A DNA stretch of 64,000 nucleotides from Clostridia bacterium UC5.1-1E11 (GTDB lineage: Bacteria > Bacillota > Clostridia > Oscillospirales > Acutalibacteraceae), in contig BCAA01000010.1 in NCBI GenBank assembly GCA_001305115.1, forward strand, positions 53,627 to 117,626, given 5' to 3'. The first letter of the stretch is position 1. Every line of letters begins with the position of its first letter. The translations under genes and the position numbers were made by a program. The notes beneath the pieces are model-generated. The model saw nothing but the letters and a program-made list of their open reading frames with translations. It had not been told where the DNA came from and did not search any database. Below are positions 31,697 through 40,481 of this stretch, piece after piece.

Positions 31697-32194
31697 ATGT
31701 GGGATAGCGGCAACCGTTTACTATTTCAGTCGTGTATCGCAGATCTCATTGATACGCCGAGTGTGCAGGCTATGCGGGATGTCAACCAACATGTGGATAT
31801 AAATTGTTTTGAGCATTGTGTTTTTGTTGCATATGTTAGCTTTTTGATTTGCCGGCGTTTTGGTTGGGATTTTCACGCAGCTGCTCGGGGCGGTCTCCTG
31901 CACGATTTGTTTCTCTATGATTGGCACGAAAAAGGTAGCCATCAGGGGTGGCATGGCTTTACCCATCCAGAGGCGGCTTTGTGCAACGCCAGTAAAATCT
32001 GCGAGTTGACGGAACTCGAACAGGATATTATTTTAAAACATATGTGGCCATTGACGTTGCGGAAGATTCCTAAGTATAAGGAATCGTTTGTTGTCAATGC
32101 CGCAGATAAGGTTTGCGCCTTGGCGGAAATGCTTCAGATCTATCGCTTAATGCGCGTTCGAACAAAGCTGAATGTCAGTTGTGGCCAAGTGTGA
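31697..32194 (+). CDS. HD-domain phosphohydrolase-like protein
   Basis: 165 residues with an HD domain: His in CFEHCVFVAYVSFLICR, the HD pair in GGLLHDLFLYDW, HGFTHPEAAL, and the distal Asp in NAADKVCALAEM. The family members in Clostridia are small metal-dependent phosphohydrolase homologues without a known substrate. AAGGAG lies 10 nt before ATG 31697. It is monocistronic, upstream of two tRNA genes that have their own promoter. Confidence 0.85.
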   Translation: MWDSGNRLLFQSCIADLIDTPSVQAMRDVNQHVDINCFEHCVFVAYVSFLICRRFGWDFHAAARGGLLHDLFLYDWHEKGSHQGWHGFTHPEAALCNASKICELTELEQDIILKHMWPLTLRKIPKYKESFVVNAADKVCALAEMLQIYRLMRVRTKLNVSCGQV

Positions 32195-32303
32195 TTCGTG
32201 CACTTGACCACAAGTCATTCTAGGCAGAAAATCGGCTGAAAGTATTTTTATGTATCTGTGAAAACAGGATGAAAAATTTTTTTCCATTTTTTTAAAAAAA
32301 GGC

Positions 32304-32332
32304 TTGCATTTTTTGAAACGTTGTCATATAAT
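32304..32332 (+). promoter_or_regulatory. Promoter of the tRNA-Gln/tRNA-Pro unit
   Basis: TTGCAT (32304-32309), a 17-nt spacer and TATAAT (32327-32332), about 58 nt upstream of tRNA-Gln. Confidence 0.75.
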
Positions 32333-32390
32333 AGTCAAGGCGATTCGCTCTGGAGCTTCTTTCAGAATGCGGTCGAGGACAACTTAATAT

Positions 32391-32464
32391 TGCGGAATTG
32401 TGTAATGGTAGCACGGCAGACTCTGACTCTGTTTGTGAGGGTTCGAATCCTTCTTCCGCAGCCA
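32391..32464 (+). tRNA. tRNA-Gln (CTG)
   Basis: Acceptor arm TGCGGAA pairs with TTCCGCA. The anticodon stem GCAGA/TCTGT carries loop CTCTGAC with anticodon CTG. The T arm has GTTCGAATC. Discriminator G at 32461, and CCA (32462-32464) is encoded. Confidence 0.93.
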
Positions 32465-32465
32465 T

Positions 32466-32542
32466 CGAGGTGTGGCTCAGTTTGGTAGAGCGCTACGTTC
32501 GGGACGTAGAAGCCGGAGGTTCAAATCCTCTCACCTCGACCA
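32466..32542 (+). tRNA. tRNA-Pro (CGG)
   Basis: Acceptor CGAGGTG pairs with CACCTCG. The anticodon stem CTACG/CGTAG carries loop TTCGGGA with anticodon CGG. The T loop is GTTCAAATC. Discriminator A at 32539 with encoded CCA (32540-32542). Only 1 nt separates it from the CCA of tRNA-Gln. Confidence 0.94.
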
Positions 32543-32546
32543 GAAG

Positions 32547-32580
32547 AACCGGGTACAAGTTGTACCCGGTTTAATTGTTT
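32547..32580 (+). terminator. Terminator of the tRNA unit
   Basis: AACCGGGTACAA pairs with TTGTACCCGGTT in a near-continuous 12-bp stem, followed by a T-rich tail. Confidence 0.82.
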
Positions 32581-32805
32581 TTACTAAACTTTTTTGAAAT
32601 CGTATAAGTTTTACCTCTTTATAGTGGTCTACTATGGAATCATTAGAAAAATACTTTTATAAATTGATTTGTTTGGAAAGAAATGCTTTTTATAAGCAAG
32701 TTTTTTGACAGCAGTAGTGATCTTAAATCTGATTATCATTCAACTGTGATTACCTGAAAAAAGAAAATTCCTTGGGCTGTACACTTTTTGTGTGCAGCCT
32801 TTTTG
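32581..32805 (+). other. Gene-free stretch ending in an orphan terminator
   Basis: No open frame is plausible here. GGCTGTACAC (32775-32784) pairs with GTGTGCAGCC, followed by five Ts, a good intrinsic terminator with no gene in front of it. A TTGACA box occurs near 32708-32713 with only a weak -10. A short RNA could end here. Confidence 0.45.
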
Positions 32806-32956
32806 CTTGTTTATGATTGGTTGGATTTATTAACATTATGTTCAGATTCCAAAAGGAAGTTCTGAAAGGATACACAAGAAAACCGGAGAAATTTTGAGGA
32901 ATCAAAAAGATAATTTAAAAAAATACACGATTTTTGCAGAAAAATGCAATAATATA

Positions 32957-32985
32957 TTGACAAATGGCGGTTTTACTACTATATT
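32957..32985 (+). promoter_or_regulatory. Promoter of the pot operon
   Basis: Consensus TTGACA (32957-32962), a 17-nt spacer and TATATT (32980-32985). Confidence 0.8.
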
Positions 32986-33010
32986 AGATTCGTTGCGTTT
33001 GCATCTAATA
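32982..33010. promoter_or_regulatory. Dyad overlapping the pot promoter -10 box
   Basis: TATTAGAT (32982-32989) and ATCTAATA (33003-33010) are perfect 8-bp inverted arms separated by 13 nt. The left arm overlaps the -10 box and the right arm lies just past the expected start site. This is the geometry of a repressor operator. Confidence 0.55.
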
Positions 33011-33285
33011 CGGCGATGGGAAATGTCGATAGAGATGGCCATGTGAAATGAGATTGGCCGACTCTGGAGACTTGTACATTGCCGGAGGGAAAAGGTATGA
33101 TTACCAGCCGTTTCCCGATGAGTCAGCCTCGCTTCATTGCCGCAGTCAATTCTGATTGTGAAAAATCCTTTGCGGAGGGCAATGGTGACGGCGCGGCTGC
33201 GATTGCGTTTAACACGGAATTCGGTTGCCCAAACCGAGCCGGCTTTCACGCGACGAATTTCACCGCAAAGGGGATGCACATTAAA
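33011..33285 (+). promoter_or_regulatory. Long leader of the pot operon
   Basis: About 290 nt separate the expected start site from ATG 33286. Short stems can be drawn: CATTGCC near 33077 with GGCAATG near 33178, and TCGGTT with AACCGA near 33222-33238. An alternative in-frame ATG at 33097 has GGAGG 8-9 nt upstream and would add 63 residues to PotA. Those residues do not resemble an ABC ATPase, so I read this mainly as leader RNA. Confidence 0.45.
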
Positions 33286-34426
33286 ATGGGAGAAACACCA
33301 ATCATCGAATTGAAAAACATCGCCGTTTCGTTTGATGGCGAGGCCGTGCTGAAGGATTTTAACCTCAGCATCCAAGGGGGCGAATTTGTCACTCTTTTGG
33401 GTCCGTCGGGGTGCGGAAAAACCACGACTCTGCGGATTGTAGGAGGCTTTGTCAATCCAGACAAGGGCGATGTCTTTTTCAATGGCAAAAGAATCAACGA
33501 TGTACCACCGCACAAACGAGAGGTCAATACGATTTTCCAAAAGTATGCGCTCTTCCCACATTTAAATGTCTACGATAATGTGGCGTTTGGAATGCGTGTA
33601 CACGGTAAGAGCGAAAAGGAAATTCAGTCGACTGTCAAGGAAATGCTGAATTTGGTCAATCTGAATGGTTTTGCACACCGCAATGTCAACCTTCTTTCTG
33701 GCGGTCAGCAGCAGCGTGTCGCCATTGCTCGTGCATTGGCAAACAACCCCAAGGTGTTGCTTTTGGATGAGCCGCTGGGGGCGTTGGATCTCAAGCTTCG
33801 CAAGGACATGCAGGTCGAGCTCAAAAAGATTCAGCAACAGACCGGTATCACTTTCATTTTTGTCACACACGATCAGGAAGAAGCTCTTTCCATGTCAGAC
33901 ACGGTTGTCGTCATGGATAAGGGCGAAATTCAGCAGATCGGCTCGCCGCGAGACATCTACAATGAGCCGAAAAATGCGTTTGTAGCGGACTTTATTGGAG
34001 AGAGCAATATTCTGGACGGCGTGATGTTGGACGATTACCTGGCCGAATTTGCAGGACAGAAATTCCGCTGTGTTGACAAAGGCTTTACAAAAATGAACCT
34101 GTGGACGTGGTAATCCGTCCGGAGGATATCGATGTGGTGGCGCCGGGGGAGAGTCCACTCTCCGGTTTGGTGACCAGCGTAACGTTTAAGGGCGTCCATT
34201 ATGAAATCATTGTGGATGTCAAGGGCTTTAAATGGATGATTCAATCAACCGACTTCCAGGAGGAGGGAAGCAAGATCGGCCTGCTGCTGCAGCCGGATGA
34301 TATCCATATCATGAAGAAGTCGGAATATTCCGGTAAATTTGGAGATTATAGCACATTCAGTGACGAGATGGACGAGGATATTCTCGCCTCGCAGAGGGAG
34401 GAGGCAAAAAAGAGGATGAAATCTAA
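33286..34426 (+). CDS. potA: Polyamine ABC transporter ATP-binding protein (1-2 deletions)
   Basis: ATPase of the spermidine/putrescine importer. Walker A is GPSGCGKTT, the signature [15 protein letters not shown], Walker [13 protein letters not shown], and the switch His lies in FVTHDQEEA. The frame breaks at A5 34089-34093; a sixth A restores [17 protein letters not shown] and the TOBE domain. The last acidic stretch, as given, runs in frame into PotB. A second missing T near 34379 would instead give an acidic tail ending at TAA 34424-34426, overlapping potB. The exact 3' end is therefore uncertain. ATG 33286 has AAGGGG 12 nt upstream. Confidence 0.9.
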
Positions 34427-35234
34427 AACCGCTTCCGTACCCTATGGAATTTGGATGACGATCTTCATCGTTGTTCCGATGATCCTTGTGGTAGTCTTCG
34501 CTTTTACAGATAAAAGCGGCCACTTTACTCTGGACAATATTATGGCTGTCGGGCAATACTCCAATGTCTTTTTGCGCTCTATTTGGTTGGGGGCAATTGC
34601 GACGGTGATCTGCTTGGTATTGGGGTATCCGCTTGCCTACATTATTTCGCACACAGGTGCGCGTGCACAAAGTGTGCTGATTATGTTGGTCATGCTGCCG
34701 ATGTGGATGAATTTTTTGCTTCGCACTTATGCATGGATGACGTTGTTGGAGGATAATGGTGTTATCAACACCGTGATTGCTTCTTTAGGGCTGCCGAAAC
34801 TCCACATGATTAATACAGCCGGTGCGGTGGTATTGGGAATGGTTTACAATTATATTCCATTCATGATTTTGCCTTTGTACTCAGCTCTGGCTAAAATGGA
34901 TCATTCTGTAATCGAAGCAGCTCAAGATCTTGGAGCGAATCAGCGCCGCGTTTTTATGAAGGTGATCTTTCCGCTCAGTATGCCCGGCGTCATTTCGGGT
35001 ATTACAATGGTATTTGTTCCTGCGGTAAGTACCTTCATTATTTCCAAAATGTTGGGCGGCGGTTCCAATCTGCTGATCGGCGACTTGATCGATATGCAAT
35101 TCCTCGGAAGTGCGTACAATCCAAATTTGGGTTCCGCCATCTCACTGGTTCTGATGGTTCTGATTTTGATCTGCATGGGGATTATGAATCAGTTTGACGA
35201 CGGCGAAACGCGCGGAGGAGGGCTGATGATATGA
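34416..35234 (+). CDS. potB: Spermidine/putrescine ABC permease PotB
   Basis: Inner-membrane permease of the polyamine importer. About six transmembrane helices are visible from GIWMTIFIVVPMILVVVFAF onward. The EAA loop EAAQDLGANQRRVFMKVIFP, which docks on the ATPase, is intact. 272 residues from ATG 34416, with GGAGG about 10 nt upstream. The frame is open upstream into potA, probably by an artefact. Its stop overlaps the potC start (ATGA). Confidence 0.92.
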   Translation: MKSKTASVPYGIWMTIFIVVPMILVVVFAFTDKSGHFTLDNIMAVGQYSNVFLRSIWLGAIATVICLVLGYPLAYIISHTGARAQSVLIMLVMLPMWMNFLLRTYAWMTLLEDNGVINTVIASLGLPKLHMINTAGAVVLGMVYNYIPFMILPLYSALAKMDHSVIEAAQDLGANQRRVFMKVIFPLSMPGVISGITMVFVPAVSTFIISKMLGGGSNLLIGDLIDMQFLGSAYNPNLGSAISLVLMVLILICMGIMNQFDDGETRGGGLMI

Positions 35235-36040
35235 AAGTTGCATCGAAAGTATATACCTTCCTCATGTTTCTGTTTCTTTATGCGCCGATCTTTGTGTTGA
35301 TTATTTTTTCCTTTAATGATTCGGATACGATGAGCCGCTCTGTATTTTCAGGCTTTTCCATGCGGTGGTACAATCGCTTGTTTGAGGATCGCATGATTAT
35401 GGAAGCGCTGAAAAATACACTGATTATTGCCATTATAGCAGCAGCAGTAGCGACGGTTCTTGGTACAATTGCAGCCATTGGTCTCAACGGAATACGCAAT
35501 AAATGGGTTCGCCGTATGATGATGAATGTGACAAACCTTCCGATGGTCAATCCGGAAATTGTTACAGGCGTATCTTTGATGCTGTTGTTTGTGTTTGTTG
35601 CGCAAAGTCTGGGGGGATTGTCCCTCGGAATGCTCTCGCTGATCTTGGCGCACATTACCTTTTGTTTGCCATATGTTGTCTTGTCCGTCCTGCCAAAGCT
35701 CCGCCAGATGGACCCGCATCTTTATGAAGCGGCACAGGATTTAGGCTGTAATCCGAGAAGGGCATTCTTTAAGGTGGTGCTTCCGGAGATTATGCCGGGC
35801 ATTGTCACAGGGATGATTATGGCTTTTACCCTCTCGATTGATGATTTTATCATCAGCTATTTTACAAGTGGAACGACTCAGACCCTGCCAATCTATATCT
35901 ATTCCATGACGCGGAAACGTGTGAGTCCGGAGATCAATGCGCTTTCGACATTGCTGTTTGTAGCAGTATTGCTTCTGCTGGTGATTGTCAACCTGCGTCA
36001 GGCAAAAGACAAGCGCGTGCAGGAGAGAAAGGGGGGCTGA
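35231..36040 (+). CDS. potC: Spermidine/putrescine ABC permease PotC
   Basis: Second permease subunit, 269 residues with six predicted helices. The N-terminal segment FLFLYAPIFVLIIFSFNDSD is typical of PotC. The EAA loop reads EAAQDLGCNPRRAFFKVVLP, followed by DDFIISYFTSG, a PotC hallmark. It overlaps potB by 4 nt and precedes potD by 4 nt. Confidence 0.94.
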   Translation: MKVASKVYTFLMFLFLYAPIFVLIIFSFNDSDTMSRSVFSGFSMRWYNRLFEDRMIMEALKNTLIIAIIAAAVATVLGTIAAIGLNGIRNKWVRRMMMNVTNLPMVNPEIVTGVSLMLLFVFVAQSLGGLSLGMLSLILAHITFCLPYVVLSVLPKLRQMDPHLYEAAQDLGCNPRRAFFKVVLPEIMPGIVTGMIMAFTLSIDDFIISYFTSGTTQTLPIYIYSMTRKRVSPEINALSTLLFVAVLLLLVIVNLRQAKDKRVQERKGG

Positions 36041-36044
36041 GCCA

Positions 36045-37246
36045 GTGAGCTGGAAGAGACGTTTCATGGCCCTGATGACAGCGATGTTGCTGGTTGTGGG
36101 CGTACCGGCTTCTGCGGGAGCTGCCGAAGAGGAAGAGCCAGCCGCGCCGAAGCGTGGTGTCACCATCAATGTTTACAATTGGGGCGAATATATATCCAAT
36201 GGTGTAGAAGGGACGATTGATGTCAACGCAGAGTTTACCCGGCGTACAGGCATTGATGTGAATTATACAACGTTTGACACAAACGAGTCCCTCTATTCCA
36301 AACTGGCGGGGGGCGGCGCCAACTATGATGTCATTGTGCCGTCGGACTATATGGTTTCGAAACTCAAAGACGAAGGTTTTTTGGAGAAACTTGACTTCGA
36401 CAACATTCCAAACTTTCAGTACATTGATGAGCAGTATCGCAACCCAGATTACGACCCGACCAATGAGTATTCTGTCCCGTACACTTGGGGGGTTGTAGGA
36501 ATCTTTTACAATAAGAACTATGTCACCGAAGAGGTCAATAGTTGGAGAATCCTATGGGATGAGAAATATGCAGGGAAAATTTTGATGTTTGACAATCCAA
36601 GGGATTCCTTTGGAATTGCGCAGAAAATTTTGAACTATTCCTTCAATTCTACTGATGAACGTGAATGGCAGGAGGCTGCCATGTTGTTGAAGGAACAAAA
36701 CCTCTGGTGCAAGCGTATGTAATGGATCAAATATTTGATAAAATGGCAAATGGAGATGCATGGCTTGCACCCTATTATGCAGGGGATGCTGCCACATTGG
36801 TAGCTGATAATCCCAATATTGGATTTTCCATACCAACAAAAGAAGGCACAAACTTTTTTGTAGACGCGCTCTGTATTCCAAAAGGTGCGGCGCATAAAAA
36901 GGAAGCTGAGGAGTATATCAACTTCTTATGTGATCCCGAGATTGCTGCTGCAAATATGGATTATATCGGCTATTCTACTCCAGAATCTGCGGCAAAAGAA
37001 CTTTTACCGGAGGAGACCGTAGAGAATCCAATTTTTTATCCACCGCAGGAAATTTTGGATCATTCAGAGGTTTTTGTCAATTTGCCAGAGGAAACCAGTT
37101 TGCTGTTGGATTCCCTCTGGGCAGAAGTCAAAATGGGCGGTCCAGGGGACACGGCCACCCTGGTGGCGGTTTTAGCAGCATTTTTACTGCTTTACATCGG
37201 GATTGTTGTCTATAAAAAAATGAAGGTGAAACGGGAACTAAAATAG
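36045..37246 (+). CDS. potD: Polyamine-binding protein with C-terminal membrane anchor (1-nt deletion)
   Basis: Extracytoplasmic substrate-binding protein for spermidine/putrescine. GTG 36045 starts a signal peptide (RRFMALMTAMLLVVGVPASAGA). The mature part has VYNWGEYIS and YDVIVPSDYMVSKL, the ligand-binding signature. The frame breaks at A4 36697-36700; a fifth A gives KEQKPLVQAYVMDQIFDKM. No lipobox Cys is present. Instead a C-terminal hydrophobic helix (about residues 372-392) with a basic end anchors it. 400 residues. Confidence 0.92.
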
Positions 37247-37296
37247 CAATTCAGAAAGAGTTCTGGTACAGACATAATACCATTATGTTAAGCTTG

Positions 37297-37356
37297 ACCT
37301 CCGCCATTTGGGGACGGATTTGTCCGATATCCCCTGAACGGCGGGGGTTCATTTTT
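37297..37356 (+). terminator. Terminator after potD
   Basis: ACCTCCGCC pairs with GGCGGGGGT, with inner GGGG/CCCC and GGAC/GTCC stems, followed by TTCATTTTTA. Confidence 0.7.
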
Positions 37357-37959
37357 ATGTCCAAATCCATCCAAATAATGGGGCGATTTCAAAAAGTCAG
37401 TGTTATAATGAAGTTGTCTACAAATATCGGAATCGATATAGGAAGTACATTTATGGAATTTAATCGATTAATACCGGAAGGAACAGGAAACAACATAGAA
37501 ATATCAAAACATTTTTATATGGATTTATGTGGCTTTCAAAGTGATAAAGGTTTAACTTAACGGCATTGGGCGAGAGTAGGATTCTCTCAGGGGATACATT
37601 CCAGCAGGAAGCCAGGGATCTTCGCTTATAAGAATGTTTCTATAAATACGCTGCAGATATTTATAGAGACAGCGATTCATAAGGATAGGCGCCATAAAAT
37701 CATAAGGCATCTCAACCGGATCGTATCATTAAGAAGATATATTTAGAACGGTTTTCGATTGTTGTATCCTTTTCCTCCTCGACAAGAGCCATTATGAAAG
37801 ACCCATATGAAAATAACCTAGCGCGTAAAAAATCGATGCTGAAAACAAAGCAAAGAAACATTGCGGTTTCCGTATAGGAATGATACAATAGTCTGGACAG
37901 GATATGCTCGAAAGAGCTGGGAACGCTTTACAGATGTATTTTTAGAAAGGAGGAAAATG
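37357..37959. other. Gene-free stretch before the epimerase-like gene
   Basis: About 600 nt with no credible gene. A 91-codon frame (37285-37560) overlaps the terminator and lacks a ribosome-binding site or similarity. The only clear structure is a 10-bp A/T stem TCTATAAATA/TATTTATAGA near 37648-37676. Confidence 0.5.
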
Positions 37960-38838
37960 ATGCGTACAACCATTCAAAACAAAACAGCGTGTGCAGAAGT
38001 GGAATCTCTTGGTGCACAATTGATGAGTTTAAAAAATGCGGAGGGTGTGGAATACCTTTGGCAGGGTGATCCTGCTTATTGGAGCAGCCGTGCGCCGATT
38101 TTGTTTCCTACGGTTGGGAATGTTCGAAACGGGACGACTGTCATCAAGGGAAAGCCCTATGCATTCAAACGCCATGGATTTGCGCGGAATATGGAGCATG
38201 TGGTGCTGGATTCTGGCGCCAATTATGTCACCTACTCACTCAAAGATTCGGAAGAAACCAAAGCGATCTATCCGTTTGCGTTTGAACTGCGGGTGACTTA
38301 CCGTTTGGTGGAAAATGGACTGACAACCGAGTTTACGGTTTTTAACCGAGGAGAGGAGTGCCTTCCGTTTGGAATAGGGGGACATCCGGGATTCCGGTGT
38401 CCAGTAATGCCGGGAGAACGCTTTGAAGATTACATTATTTTGTTCGAAAAAGAAGAGCATGCGGTCTGCCCAACCATAGACCTCCAAACGGGTCTTATCG
38501 ATTTTAACAATCGCCGTGAGGTCCTGCGAGGGGAACGGGAAATCGCCCTACGGCACGATTTGTTTGTCAACGATGCCTTGGTTTTTGATGCGCTTCAATC
38601 CAGGACGGTGCAGGTGGTAAACCGGATTTCCGGACATGGAATCGAGATGGATTTCTCCGGGTATCCGATGCTGGGAATTTGGTCTGCTCTGGGGGAGGCT
38701 CCATTTGTTGCTTTAGAGCCGTGGGCAGGTTGCGCAACTGCGACGGACGAGGATGATGTATTTACACACAAACGTCACTTAAATGTACTGGACCCGGGCG
38801 AGTGCCGTGTTTTTGCCTTTACTGTAAGGCTTATATAA
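37960..38838 (+). CDS. Aldose 1-epimerase family protein
   Basis: Galactose-mutarotase-like protein of the LacX/YeaD type. Visible are PILFPTVGNVRNG, KRHGFARN with the conserved Arg-His pair, and GGHPGFRCP with the active-site His. EPWAGCATATDE provides the expected C-terminal Glu/Trp region. I choose the second of two adjacent ATGs (37960) because AGGAGG then lies 6 nt upstream. 292 residues. The exact sugar substrate cannot be told. It is monocistronic between two terminators. Confidence 0.88.
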   Translation: MRTTIQNKTACAEVESLGAQLMSLKNAEGVEYLWQGDPAYWSSRAPILFPTVGNVRNGTTVIKGKPYAFKRHGFARNMEHVVLDSGANYVTYSLKDSEETKAIYPFAFELRVTYRLVENGLTTEFTVFNRGEECLPFGIGGHPGFRCPVMPGERFEDYIILFEKEEHAVCPTIDLQTGLIDFNNRREVLRGEREIALRHDLFVNDALVFDALQSRTVQVVNRISGHGIEMDFSGYPMLGIWSALGEAPFVALEPWAGCATATDEDDVFTHKRHLNVLDPGECRVFAFTVRLI

Positions 38839-38863
38839 AATTATTTTAAATTTTTTTAAAAAG

Positions 38864-38914
38864 AGGCAGCTGTTATTGGGCGGATTTTCCGTGAAATGAC
38901 AGTTGCTTTTTTAT
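38864..38914 (+). terminator. Terminator after the epimerase-like gene
   Basis: GCAGCTGT (38866-38873) pairs with ACAGTTGC (38899-38906), followed by six Ts. Confidence 0.75.
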
Positions 38915-39099
38915 GCCTTCTCTTTCCGAAGAAAGCAATCTTCCCCAGGAGCCTCCTAAGAATGCTGAGAATTTGTAGTCTTTTGCCAGATTGTGACGGT
39001 ATAAAGGAATATTGCTAAAATAAAATTGATGCAATGAGGAAAAGTAAGAGATGCCGGTTCAGAATTGACCGGCAGACGGCATAGAAGGAGGTGAGACCG

Positions 39100-40364
39100 A
39101 TGAGACCATCTGGAAAAAATATGGAAAATATGCGGTTTTAGCGCTGACTGTGACGACAGGACTTCTACTGAGCATGGTCAGCGTTGCGCGTTATTTTACC
39201 CCGGATGAATATCATGTGACGCGAGGCTCACAGTTGCAATGGAATTCCCAGTTGATTTCCCTTAAGGAACCTTCTGTAGAAGATGAGTTGCCAGCAGGGA
39301 CGGACACCTCTTCAAATGAGAGTTATCGCGCAGAATTGATGCTTTTTCATACGTTTCCAGTCAAAACCGTGCATGTCAACGTTGTGGATGAGCAGGATGT
39401 AGCGCTCTGTGGAACTCCATTTGGCATTAAAATGTTTACCAACGGTGTGATGATTGTCGGCGTCGCAGAGATTCAGGGAGAGAATGAGACAGTGAATCCA
39501 GGGACGATCGCAGGCCTCCAAGCAGGGGATATTATAACGTCTCTTAATGGACATCCGGTGAATCGAAATGAAGAGATCGCGCAGACAATCGAAAAAAGTG
39601 CCGGACAACCGGTAAAGATTGCATTCCTGCGGGAACAGGAGTCTATGGAGACAACACTGGTTCCGGTTCGCTCGAAAGTAGATGGGACCTATAAGGCGGG
39701 ACTTTGGGTTCGCGACAGTACAGCGGGAATTGGCACACTGACCTTTTATGATCCAACAACACAAGAATTTGCAGGTCTAGGACATGGAATATGTGATACG
39801 GATACCACAGAATTGATGCCATTGCGAAATGGCGAGATCGTTCCGGTCACAATTAATGGTGTTGTCAAAGGGCAAAAGGGCGCTCCCGGAGAACTTCGAG
39901 GATATTTTAATACGGATATTCCTATGGGAACCCTGCATGCCAACCTGGACCAAGGGGTTTATGGGCAATTAAAGGACAACGCTGTAGAAGAACAGAAGTT
40001 GACAGGAGAAATTGTCCAAGTAGCGATGAAACAAGAGGTTCAAACCGGCCCAGTACAAATTTTGACTACAGTTGACGGCGGAGAACCTCAATATTACGAC
40101 GCAGTTATTGAAAAAATCAGTTATCATGATACGGAGAGCAGCAAAAATATGGTCCTACGAATCACAGATTCTGACCTTTTAAATGCAACTGGCGGTATTG
40201 TACAGGGAATGAGTGGAAGCCCGATCGTTCAGGATGGTAAATTGGTGGGAGCAGTAACCCACGTTTTTGTCAACGATCCGACACGCGGATATGGTATTTT
40301 TGCGGAGAATATGCTCGGCACCTGCCAAAGTGTGTCGGCTGAAGTAGAAATGCAGGCAGCCTAA
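39100..40364 (+). CDS. spoIVB: SpoIVB serine peptidase (1-nt deletion at N-terminus)
   Basis: Forespore-secreted S55 peptidase that triggers processing of pro-sigma-K in the mother cell. After the N-terminal membrane helix comes a PDZ domain (GLQAGDIITSLNGHPV). The S55 domain has the catalytic His in GLGHGICD and the Ser in GMSGSPIVQDGKLVGAVTH. The main frame has no start codon. ATG 39100, with AGGAGGT upstream, joins it if one base is restored between 39103 and about 39120, giving an IWKKYGKYAVLAL start and 421 residues. Next to spo0A, the usual Firmicute order. Confidence 0.93.
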
Positions 40365-40419
40365 ACAGATGTTTCCTGAGTATATTTCCCCCTAATAAGA
40401 AAAATATTTTTACAAGCTA

Positions 40420-40448
40420 TTGCCAATTTTACCAATATATGGTATTAT
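40420..40448 (+). promoter_or_regulatory. Promoter of spo0A
   Basis: TTGCCA (40420-40425), a 17-nt spacer and TATTAT (40443-40448). A vegetative sigma-A-like promoter 33 nt from the start codon. Confidence 0.65.
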
Positions 40449-40481
40449 AACCGTACAATCAATCTATTAGGGGGATTTCAT

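Noticed and set aside
32902..33561. Minus-strand 219-codon frame across the potA start
   Set aside because: It is antisense to the PotA N-terminal domain and promoter, with no ribosome-binding site or family similarity.
36045..37246. potD, hydF, spoIVB, pdp and others as pseudogenes
   Set aside because: Each is broken by one or two bases only, with no other decay, and the frames on both sides are well conserved.
37285..37560. A 91-codon frame after potD
   Set aside because: It overlaps the terminator hairpin, lacks a ribosome-binding site and resembles no family.
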